This document shows, in pieces, positions 57,955-64,000 of a stretch of 64,000 nt of DNA; position 1 is the first letter of the stretch; the number at the start of each line of letters is the position of its first letter. The stretch is taken from assembly GCA_018622495.1 (NCBI GenBank), contig CP076021.1, positions 992,001 through 1,056,000 on the forward strand, in the 5' to 3' direction. This DNA is from Mycoplasmatota bacterium (lineage in GTDB: Bacteria > Bacillota_I > Bacilli_A > Acholeplasmatales > Acholeplasmataceae). The notes below the pieces were generated by a model, which had not been told where the DNA came from, ran no database searches, and saw only the letters and a list, made by a program, of their open reading frames with translations. The translations under genes and the position numbers were made by a program.

Positions 57955-58391
57955 TTAGTTTTCAATTGCATGATAATATGCATATCCATATGTTAAATCA
58001 ATTTTTTCTTGTTGTGTTAAAACTGCACCAATTATATTTGCTTTTTGTTGTTTTAATGAAAAGACCGCATCTTAAATTATTGATTTTTTGCTTGGTCATA
58101 ACCAACAACAAAAATCACACCATCTGCTAATTTAGAAGCATAAAGTGCATCAGAAATTGATGTAATAGGTGGTGTATCAATCAAAATCTAGTCAAATTGT
58201 TCTTTTAACTTATCAATGAGATTTTTTAGTTTTTCTGAATTAAGAATATTTGAAATTAGATTTGTTTGTCTACCTGAAACCATAAAACTTACCTGTGAAT
58301 CTTGATTAACTTTAATGATTTCATCTAAACTGCAATCTCCAATGAGATAATCCATAATACCCCTCTTATTTGTTTTATATATGAATAACAC
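57955..58391 (-). pseudogene. decayed tyrosine-kinase (CpsD-like) remnant
   Basis: The C-terminal half of a BY-kinase related to the intact cpsD at 62157. It reads RGIMDYLIGDCSLDEIIK, then SGRQTNLISNILNSEKLK, then a stop TAG in place of Tyr (FD-stop-ILIDTPP; Walker B region). It continues to VIFVVGYDQAKNQ with a TAA and a frameshift, then resumes as DAVFSLKQQKANIIGAVL and YGYAYYHAIEN. The N-terminal Walker A half is missing. With a truncation, two stops and a frameshift it is a true pseudogene, unlike the single-lesion genes. The tail still carries Tyr residues. Confidence 0.85.
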
Positions 58392-58560
58392 TGTCGTTCA
58401 ATTATTTTTTTTCTATCAAATGATTACATGATGTCAATCATTATTAAATTTTTTACTTAAATTTTTATAATTGAAGTAAATCATTTATTGTCTAGAAAAT
58501 ATGAAATTTATTGAACTTTAAAATAATTTAGTATAAAATAAGTATATTGCGGAGGAAATT
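58392..58560. other. intergenic region before the GNAT-like gene
   Basis: An AT-rich gap of 169 bases. On the plus strand TTGAAC about 15 bp before TATAAA (around 58511-58540) could be the promoter of the next gene, and GCGGAGG is its ribosome site. Nothing else is seen. Confidence 0.5.
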
Positions 58561-59679
58561 ATGATAACAATTAAAAAAGTTGAATCTAGGCTTGATGCTT
58601 GGAGATTCACAGAATTCCCAAACAAAATGTATAAAGATGTTGCTGCATTTGTACCTGCACTTTCAGTTGATGAAAGAACAGTTTTTAATAAGAAAAAGAA
58701 TCCTGTTCACGCATATTGTGAAAGTATTAGATTTCTTGCTTATAAAGATAATGTAATAGTCGGTAGAATTGCTGGTATTATCAATCATTCATGGAACGAA
58801 GCATATCAAAGAAAAACAGGACGTTTTACCGGAATTGATATGATTGATGATATTGAAGTTACTAAAGCTTTAATTGATGAAGTAACATCATGGGTTAAAG
58901 ATAAAGGTATGAATGAACTTATTGGACCTATTGGTTTTACTGATCTTGATCGTGAAGGTATGTTAGTTGATGGTTTTGATGAATTAAATATGTTTATCAC
59001 CATTTATAATTTCCCATATTATCACAAGCATCTTGAACAATTAGGATTTGTCAAAGATGTTGATTGGATTGAAAAGAAAATATTTTGGCCTAGTGAAGTA
59101 CCAGATAAAATTAAGCGCGGTGCAAGAATAGCGCGTGAACGCTATGGTTATAAATTACTTAAGTTAAAAAAGAAAAAAGATATTAAAAAATATATCTATG
59201 ATGCATTTGCAGTTTATAATGAAGCATTTATGCAATTATATGGTTTTTATCCAGTCACTGATAAAGTCATGGACTTCTATGTTGATCAAACAATGACTAT
59301 TGTTCAATTAGACTATTTATGGTTTGTCCTTGATAAAGAAGATAAAGTCGCTGGATTTGCAGTCTTAATGCCAAGTCTTGCAAAAGCAAACAAGAAAAAC
59401 AACGGTAAACTTCTACCTTTTGGTATCTTTAGAATATTAAAAAGTCTAAAAAAATATGATGTCATTGATTTTTATTTTGTTGCAGTTGATCCAAGACATC
59501 AAAGCCGCGGTATGATGGCATTATTTATGGAAGACGGTATTAAAGTTTGTAATAAAAATGGTGTTAAATATGGTGAAACTGGACCTGAACTTGAAGACAA
59601 CATTGCAATTCAGAATCAATGGAAAGCATTCGAAAGTATTCAACACAAAAGAAGACGTTGTTATAAGAAAAATATTTAA
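58561..59679 (+). CDS. GNAT-superfamily protein with fused acetyltransferase-like halves
   Basis: A 372-residue protein of the conserved GNAT-like type found in many anaerobes and Bacteroidetes. Visible are IRFLAYKDNVIVGRIAGIINH, GPIGFTDLDREGMLVDGFDE, YYHKHLEQLGFVKDVDW and, near the end, VAVDPRHQSRGMMALFMEDGI (acetyl-CoA loop-like). The C-terminus has TGPELEDNIAIQNQWKAFE followed by a basic tail. The substrate is unknown. The ribosome site GCGGAGGAAATT precedes the ATG. It is followed by a terminator. Confidence 0.8.
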   Translation: MITIKKVESRLDAWRFTEFPNKMYKDVAAFVPALSVDERTVFNKKKNPVHAYCESIRFLAYKDNVIVGRIAGIINHSWNEAYQRKTGRFTGIDMIDDIEVTKALIDEVTSWVKDKGMNELIGPIGFTDLDREGMLVDGFDELNMFITIYNFPYYHKHLEQLGFVKDVDWIEKKIFWPSEVPDKIKRGARIARERYGYKLLKLKKKKDIKKYIYDAFAVYNEAFMQLYGFYPVTDKVMDFYVDQTMTIVQLDYLWFVLDKEDKVAGFAVLMPSLAKANKKNNGKLLPFGIFRILKSLKKYDVIDFYFVAVDPRHQSRGMMALFMEDGIKVCNKNGVKYGETGPELEDNIAIQNQWKAFESIQHKRRRCYKKNI

Positions 59680-59700
59680 GAGGTTTAATACCTCTTTTTA
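59678..59700 (+). terminator. terminator of the GNAT-like gene
   Basis: Stem AAGAGG / CCTCTT with a seven-base loop and T5. Confidence 0.8.
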
Positions 59701-59744
59701 TTTGGTATAATATATTTAAATAAAATTTAGAAGGATGATAAAAC

Positions 59745-61454
59745 ATGAAAAAATTTCACTTAACTGATAAATATTGCATCATGAATTTTGGAACAACCAT
59801 ATGTGATACAAAAACAAAACTACTTTCCTCTAAAGGATTTGTATACGTACTAAGACAATACATCAATGATTTAAAAAATAAAGATGATATATCTATATCT
59901 TCATTTAAATCTGTAAGAACCTCAACATTTATTGAAATCTATAAATTATTACTACTATGGGATTATGAATATATATATCATCACTATGATCATCTACTAT
60001 CTATTTTAAAACATCGTGAAGATCTTTATCGTTTCACTGAAAATTTCTACAACTATTGGAGAAATTTAGAACGTATCGGTATTCTTTCTGGTGATAAACA
60101 TGCATCAAGACATTATTTGTCACAATCTCTAATCAATACTGCTGATAGTTTTAATCATCAAGTATTATTACTATATCGAACAATATCTCAAAATCTATTA
60201 GGTGAAGAATTCTTGGTATATAGACAACTACCAGCTGGTGTGAATACAAACTTAATGCTAACACCTCATCGTTTCAATAAAACAAAAACATATGAAAAAC
60301 TTCAAGGATTTAATTTTATTCAAGAAATTCTTATTAGACCGCCTTTTATGATTTATTCTAAATCAAATAAAAGACAAGGGTTATTTAAAGAAATTAAAGA
60401 AAATCCAATTGATCATATCACATTAAATAAAAACGAATATATCGTATATCCTGTTTATGTAGGATCATTACTTGCATTCGTCTATATCCATCTTGATTTT
60501 CTTCATCATGGCATTGCATTAAGCAATCTCTTTGAAACTGCAACTTATGATTTAGATACAAATAGACAACCTGATTTAATATATATTTATGGTGTTAATG
60601 AAACAGCTTATGATTGTACATATTTTAAAGACTTAGAACAAAACTATTATGTAGGTGTTGTTTCACGTGAAGATAAAAATGATTATTTTGGTTATATGAA
60701 AAAAATGCTTCTAACACTTCATAATGTCTATATGATTGATCATGGATATTTACCTATTCATGGATCAATGGTCAATATATTATTTAAACAAGGTGCATCA
60801 AAAAATATCGCAATCATTGGTGATAGTGGTGCAGGAAAATCTGAAACACTTGAAGCACTTCGCCAAATTGGTGGATCATACATAAAAGATATGAATGTCA
60901 TATTTGACGATATGGGGACATTTTATCTAAAAGATGGCCAAGTTTACGCACATGGCACTGAAATAGGCGCATTCGTCAGATTAGACGACTTAGATCAAGG
61001 ATATGCCTATAGAGAGTTTGATAGAGCCATCTTCTTAAATCCTGATCAACAAAATGCACGATTAATTCTACCGGTTGCCTCTTATAACTTTATTATGAAA
61101 GATCATAAAGTTGATATGTTATTATATGCAAACAATTATATAGAAACCAAAGAAGGATTAACTTTTGTATCTGATATTGAACAAGCAAAAAACATGTTTA
61201 TTCAAGGCAGACGAAAAGCAAAAGGAACAACCTCGAAAATTGGATTAGTTGATAGTTTCTTTGCAAATCCATTTGGTCCGGTTCAACAACAAGAAAAAAC
61301 AAATATTATCATCAATCAATATTTTAAACAATTATATGCATCAAACATACCAGTAGGTGTATTATATACTCAACTTGCAGTTGATGATATTTTGGGTGAA
61401 GGTCCAAAACATGCATCACATATATTACTAAATTACATGATAAAACAACTATAA
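59745..61454 (+). CDS. HPr-kinase-like P-loop protein, 569 residues, novel architecture
   Basis: Residues 1-340 are a mixed alpha/beta region with no recognised family; it is rich in Tyr and His and contains HDFL-like helices. At about 354-370 is IAIIGDSGAGKSETLEALR, whose GDSGxGKSE form is the P-loop of HPr kinase/phosphorylase and PEP carboxykinase relatives. It is followed by NVIFDDMGTFYL with the Asp pair expected for that fold and GTEIGAFVRLDDL. About 150 further residues end in PVGVLYTQLAVDD. HPrK is about 310 residues, so this is a different, larger protein. TATAAT lies just upstream (59707-59712) with AGAAGGATG before the ATG. The target is unknown; HPr is one candidate. Confidence 0.7.
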   Translation: MKKFHLTDKYCIMNFGTTICDTKTKLLSSKGFVYVLRQYINDLKNKDDISISSFKSVRTSTFIEIYKLLLLWDYEYIYHHYDHLLSILKHREDLYRFTENFYNYWRNLERIGILSGDKHASRHYLSQSLINTADSFNHQVLLLYRTISQNLLGEEFLVYRQLPAGVNTNLMLTPHRFNKTKTYEKLQGFNFIQEILIRPPFMIYSKSNKRQGLFKEIKENPIDHITLNKNEYIVYPVYVGSLLAFVYIHLDFLHHGIALSNLFETATYDLDTNRQPDLIYIYGVNETAYDCTYFKDLEQNYYVGVVSREDKNDYFGYMKKMLLTLHNVYMIDHGYLPIHGSMVNILFKQGASKNIAIIGDSGAGKSETLEALRQIGGSYIKDMNVIFDDMGTFYLKDGQVYAHGTEIGAFVRLDDLDQGYAYREFDRAIFLNPDQQNARLILPVASYNFIMKDHKVDMLLYANNYIETKEGLTFVSDIEQAKNMFIQGRRKAKGTTSKIGLVDSFFANPFGPVQQQEKTNIIINQYFKQLYASNIPVGVLYTQLAVDDILGEGPKHASHILLNYMIKQL

Positions 61455-61455
61455 A

Positions 61456-61489
61456 AATAAGGTATCTGCTAATTTGCAGATACCTTATT
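61456..61489 (-). terminator. terminator of the wzz-cpsD-cpsB operon
   Basis: Perfect 14-bp stem AATAAGGTATCTGC / GCAGATACCTTATT, six-base loop, T-rich tail on the minus strand; overlaps the cpsB stop. Confidence 0.85.
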
Positions 61490-62164
61490 GATTAAATTCA
61501 TATTAATGCGATTAAACATAAGCTCTAAAACATCTGTTTTATAGTGCTTTTTTAGCTTTTTATATGCATCAAGTAAATTAGGTGGTCTATGTTTTAAATG
61601 ATGCGTATCGGTTGCTACAACATCAATTAACTGATGTTTAACCAAATAATTCACTATTTTTTTATCTGCATATTTGGAAATACCTAATAATGCTGAAGCA
61701 TTAACTTGAAGTAATGCGCCTGTATTTCTTATTTTTTGATAATCTTCTTTTTTTAAATATTGATATCTTTCAACATGTGCAACAATCACTTGATACCCTT
61801 GAGCTTGAATATCATATACAACTGATTCAATATCATGGAAATTGGAAGTTGAAAATTCCATTAAGATAATATTAGAATCTCCAAATACAAAATCATCATA
61901 ATTCACATCAATATGTGAACGATAATAAATCTCTGCACCTAGGATCAATGTAATATTTAAATCTTTTACTTTTTCTTGTAATAGTTCAAACTGTTTAATA
62001 TGAAATGCACGTGTCTTATCTTGTTCTTTTGAAAAGACATGAGGCGTCAAAACTATATGTGTTACACCTTGTTCAATCTCTTCTTTTATCATTTCTATTG
62101 ATTCTTCAAAAGAAGATGAACCATCATCTACACCAGGTAGAATATGTGTGTGAATATCAATCAT
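61469..62164 (-). CDS. cpsB: PHP-type tyrosine phosphatase CpsB/YwqE
   Basis: A manganese-dependent phosphatase that removes phosphate from the CpsD tyrosine tail. PHP motifs: MIDIHTHILPGVDDG, HVERYQYL, VNASALLG and VATDTHHLKHR. Its 231 residues match the family. The start is ATG 62164, overlapping the end of cpsD by eight bases, with AGGA before it. The open frame upstream lies within cpsD. Confidence 0.9.
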   Translation of the reverse strand: MIDIHTHILPGVDDGSSSFEESIEMIKEEIEQGVTHIVLTPHVFSKEQDKTRAFHIKQFELLQEKVKDLNITLILGAEIYYRSHIDVNYDDFVFGDSNIILMEFSTSNFHDIESVVYDIQAQGYQVIVAHVERYQYLKKEDYQKIRNTGALLQVNASALLGISKYADKKIVNYLVKHQLIDVVATDTHHLKHRPPNLLDAYKKLKKHYKTDVLELMFNRINMNLINKVSAN

Positions 62165-62900
62165 TTTTGTCCTGGTAGTAAGAATAGTCATTCATATAAC
62201 CATAACCAGCTTGACCCATTTTAACTTGATTAAAGACAATGCCAAGAATATTAACATCATAACGTTTTAATGTTTGAATAGATTCTTTAACTAATTTTTT
62301 CTTCGCTTTACCTTGAGCAATGATAAATATAATGCCGTCAGTGTATCTTGAAACAACGATTGCATCAGATACGGCCATCACTGGTGGTGTATCAAGTAGA
62401 ACATAATCATATCTTTCACGAAGTGAATCAATTAGTTCTTTCATTTTGTTAGATTCCAACACATTAGTTACCAAACTTGTATTTTCACCTGCAACCATAA
62501 AATCTATACCTAAATCTTCTGAAGTTTTAATTGCTTCTTCTAAAGTAATCTTTGAAGAAATATAGTCAGTAATACCATTTTTATTAGGTACAGAAAAGGC
62601 ACGATTAATTTTAGGTTTTCTAAGATCTAAGTCTAGTAAAATAACTTTTTTATTTTTTTGAGATAGTAAGTATGCAATATTTGATACAAATGTTGACTTA
62701 CCTTCTGAAGGAAGTGTAGATGTAAATTGTAATACTTTATGATCATTATCTAAATTCGTATAATCTAAATCAATCACTATTTTTTGAAATGATTCAGTAG
62801 CAAATGACAACGGTTCATTTTTAGTAATTAAATAATCATATTTTTCTACGCGTTGTTTTCCATTGATTAATTTATCAATAGCAACTTGTTTCTTAGCCAT
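62157..62900 (-). CDS. cpsD: BY-kinase, tyrosine-protein kinase CpsD/YwqD
   Basis: A cytoplasmic bacterial tyrosine kinase activated by the membrane adaptor Wzz. Walker A is TLPSEGKSTFVSN, Walker A' is VILLDLDLRKPKI, Walker B is YVLLDTPPVMAVSD. The C-terminus is a tyrosine cluster (YGYMNDYSYYQ) for autophosphorylation. Length is 247 residues. It lies one base after wzz and overlaps cpsB. The N-terminal helix KYDYLITKNEPLSFATESFQ contacts its neighbour in the ring. Confidence 0.92.
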   Translation of the reverse strand: MAKKQVAIDKLINGKQRVEKYDYLITKNEPLSFATESFQKIVIDLDYTNLDNDHKVLQFTSTLPSEGKSTFVSNIAYLLSQKNKKVILLDLDLRKPKINRAFSVPNKNGITDYISSKITLEEAIKTSEDLGIDFMVAGENTSLVTNVLESNKMKELIDSLRERYDYVLLDTPPVMAVSDAIVVSRYTDGIIFIIAQGKAKKKLVKESIQTLKRYDVNILGIVFNQVKMGQAGYGYMNDYSYYQDKND

Positions 62901-62901
62901 A

Positions 62902-63615
62902 TTAGAAATCCTCCTTAATAATAAATTCTGGGATAATACCTAATACTTGAACATCAAATGCTGCTTCTATTTGTTCTTTTGTTTTAAATGAATTATTAAT
63001 CATTTCTCTCACAAATGCCACACTTACGCCAATAATACCACCAACAAATAATCCAATAATCACAATTAAAATTTTATTAGGTGATGCATAACTGCCATCT
63101 TCTGTAGCAAGAATACCTACTAATTTAATTGAATCGGGTAAAAATTGTTCACCTGAATTTTCATTTTCTTGCATGTCAATACTAACACTGACAAGCTCAT
63201 TAACAACAGCTGTTGTAAGTACTGCATCAGGATCTTGATATGATACATTAATTCTAAATGAATCAGTACTTGCTGTAACTGTAAGCTTATCCTTAAAATC
63301 GTCTCTATCTAGATTTAATTCCAAGTTATCAATTACAGTGTCAACAATTGTATTTGATTCCATATACTCCCCAATGGTCATGATTAAATATCTTGCAGTA
63401 CTATAATCTGAAGAAGACACATCTTCAGTCACTGGTGTGATATACACATCAACATCTGAAACATATTCTTCTTGTGCAATTGAAAATGCATAGACAGCAG
63501 CAAGTGCACCAAAAAATAAGGTTGCTATGACAATTGTTCTTATATAATTTATTAAAATATAAAATAAATCAGTTAAACTGAATTCATTTTGTGTCGATTC
63601 TTGAGTGTTTTCCAT
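62902..63615 (-). CDS. cpsC: Wzz-type polysaccharide co-polymerase/kinase adaptor
   Basis: A 237-residue membrane adaptor of the CpsC/YwqC type: N-terminal membrane helix (YIRTIVIATLFFGALAAVYAF, about 24-44), extracellular loop, and a second helix near 185-205 followed by a cytoplasmic tail that activates the kinase. It controls chain length of surface polysaccharide. The ribosome site GGAGGG precedes the ATG. It leads the operon wzz-cpsD-cpsB. Confidence 0.88.
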   Translation of the reverse strand: MENTQESTQNEFSLTDLFYILINYIRTIVIATLFFGALAAVYAFSIAQEEYVSDVDVYITPVTEDVSSSDYSTARYLIMTIGEYMESNTIVDTVIDNLELNLDRDDFKDKLTVTASTDSFRINVSYQDPDAVLTTAVVNELVSVSIDMQENENSGEQFLPDSIKLVGILATEDGSYASPNKILIVIIGLFVGGIIGVSVAFVREMINNSFKTKEQIEAAFDVQVLGIIPEFIIKEDF

Positions 63616-63644
63616 CCTTTACCCTCCACTAAAAATTTACTTAT

Positions 63645-63650
63645 ATTATA
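63645..63650 (-). promoter_or_regulatory. -10 element of the wzz operon
   Basis: TATAAT on the minus strand, 30 bases before the wzz start; the -35 is poor and lies within the neighbouring terminator. Confidence 0.55.
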
Positions 63651-63657
63651 ACATAAT

Positions 63658-63678
63658 AAAACATGAGTTTCATGTTTT
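63658..63678 (-). terminator. terminator of the EAL gene
   Basis: Stem AAAACATG / CATGTTTT with a five-base loop and short T tracts, directly after the stop of the EAL gene. Confidence 0.65.
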
Positions 63679-63679
63679 A

Positions 63680-64000
63680 TTAGTGTTTCTTTGTTTGTTT
63701 TTCTATTGTGTCTAATAAATATTGTGTCATTTCATTTTTAGGCATTGGTTTTTTAAAGAAATACCCTTGAGCATACTTACAATGATATGCTTTCATTATA
63801 TCTCTGACTTCAACTGTTTCAACACCTTCAACTGTCACATCAAGATTTAAGTCATTTGCAAGTTTTATTGTAGATTCTACAATCTTTTGATTGGCTGTAT
63901 TAGTTAAAATATCTTTAGCAAATGCTTGATCAATTTTAATTCCTGTAAATGGTAGTTTAGATAAATATGATAATGAAGAATACCCTTTTCCAAAATCATC
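63680..64000 (-). CDS. EAL-domain c-di-GMP phosphodiesterase, C-terminal part (cut by window edge)
   Basis: The frame is open to the window end, with no start in view, so only the last 106 residues are seen. They match the end of an EAL domain: DDFGKGYSSLSYLSKLPF (the DFG/loop 6 motif), IKIDQAFAKDI, VTVEGVETVE (catalytic Glu of the EGVE motif), and QGYFFKKPMP. It would hydrolyse c-di-GMP if the missing N-terminus has the EAL motif. It is upstream of and on the same strand as the wzz operon, separated by a terminator. Confidence 0.88.
   Translation of the reverse strand, partial: DDFGKGYSSLSYLSKLPFTGIKIDQAFAKDILTNTANQKIVESTIKLANDLNLDVTVEGVETVEVRDIMKAYHCKYAQGYFFKKPMPKNEMTQYLLDTIEKQTKKH

Noticed and set aside
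1-64000. Mycoplasma-type code with UGA as Trp
   Set aside because: UGA ends several well-formed genes (for example the ATGA overlaps at 20596 and 19279) and Trp is TGG throughout; only valS has one UGA at a Trp position.
1-64000. CRISPR arrays, insertion sequences, integrase or phage genes
   Set aside because: No regular direct repeats with spacers, terminal inverted repeats with transposase, or phage-type genes were seen.
1-64000. tRNA or rRNA genes
   Set aside because: Intergenic gaps were read by eye for cloverleaf and T-loop (GGTTCGAAT) signatures and none was convincing; a tRNAscan run would settle it.

Overview
The window is AT-rich chromosomal DNA (roughly 30% G+C by eye, not counted) from a wall-less, low-GC Firmicute relative, most likely an Acholeplasma-type mollicute. 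The reasons are a degenerate PTS IIB-like membrane protein next to HPr, a Prp/L27 processing pair, T-box and ribosomal-protein leaders of Firmicute type, and capsule/galactofuranose genes with no peptidoglycan genes in view. UGA is a real stop here: ATGA stop/start overlaps end the genes at 20596 and 19279, and Trp is TGG. The standard code therefore applies, unlike in Mycoplasma.

Layout. 1-0.5 kb: end of a TetR gene and a small Sm/SH3-like protein. 0.5-8.8 kb (minus): a divergent EF-Ts paralogue, then parE-parC-TGS/uridine-kinase-like-helical wHTH protein. 8.9-14 kb: plsY, yneF, membrane proteins, rsmD, an M42 peptidase and a rod-shaped ncRNA that looks like 6S RNA. 14-17 kb: an MMPL/RND exporter divergent from its TetR regulator. 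17-18.6 kb: infC-rpmI-rplT with a leader. 18.6-21.2 kb: secreted protein plus ABC exporter operon. 21.3-31.8 kb: pepP-pgm, panT-coaX, trmB-M42-AKR, ptsH and IIB-like protein, ruvA-ruvB-queA. 31.9-35.5 kb (plus): one very large coiled-coil protein. 35.5-37.8 kb: rplU-prp-rpmA and obgE. 37.8-43.6 kb: TrmB-like regulator and a nucleoside ABC importer. 43.7-51.2 kb: DUF697 protein, radC, glf, folC, valS behind a T-box. 51.3-57.8 kb: ugd, degV, engB, lon, tig. 57.9-64 kb: cpsD remnant, GNAT-like protein, HPrK-like P-loop protein, and a wzz-cpsD-cpsB phosphoregulatory operon, ending in an EAL-domain fragment.

Two themes stand out. (1) At least eight conserved genes are interrupted by a single lesion that restores a full-length protein when repaired: rplT (twice), valS, tig, ugd, glf, ptsH, the MMPL exporter and a membrane protein. 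Several are essential, so most are probably consensus errors, but some share a sequence context. By contrast the cpsD copy at 58 kb carries several lesions and is truly decayed. (2) Undescribed candidates are the ~1,184-residue coiled-coil protein with a central hinge, the 569-residue protein with an HPr-kinase-type P-loop, the Cys-less membrane-anchored IIB-like protein next to HPr, and the secreted beta-rich protein encoded with its own ABC exporter.
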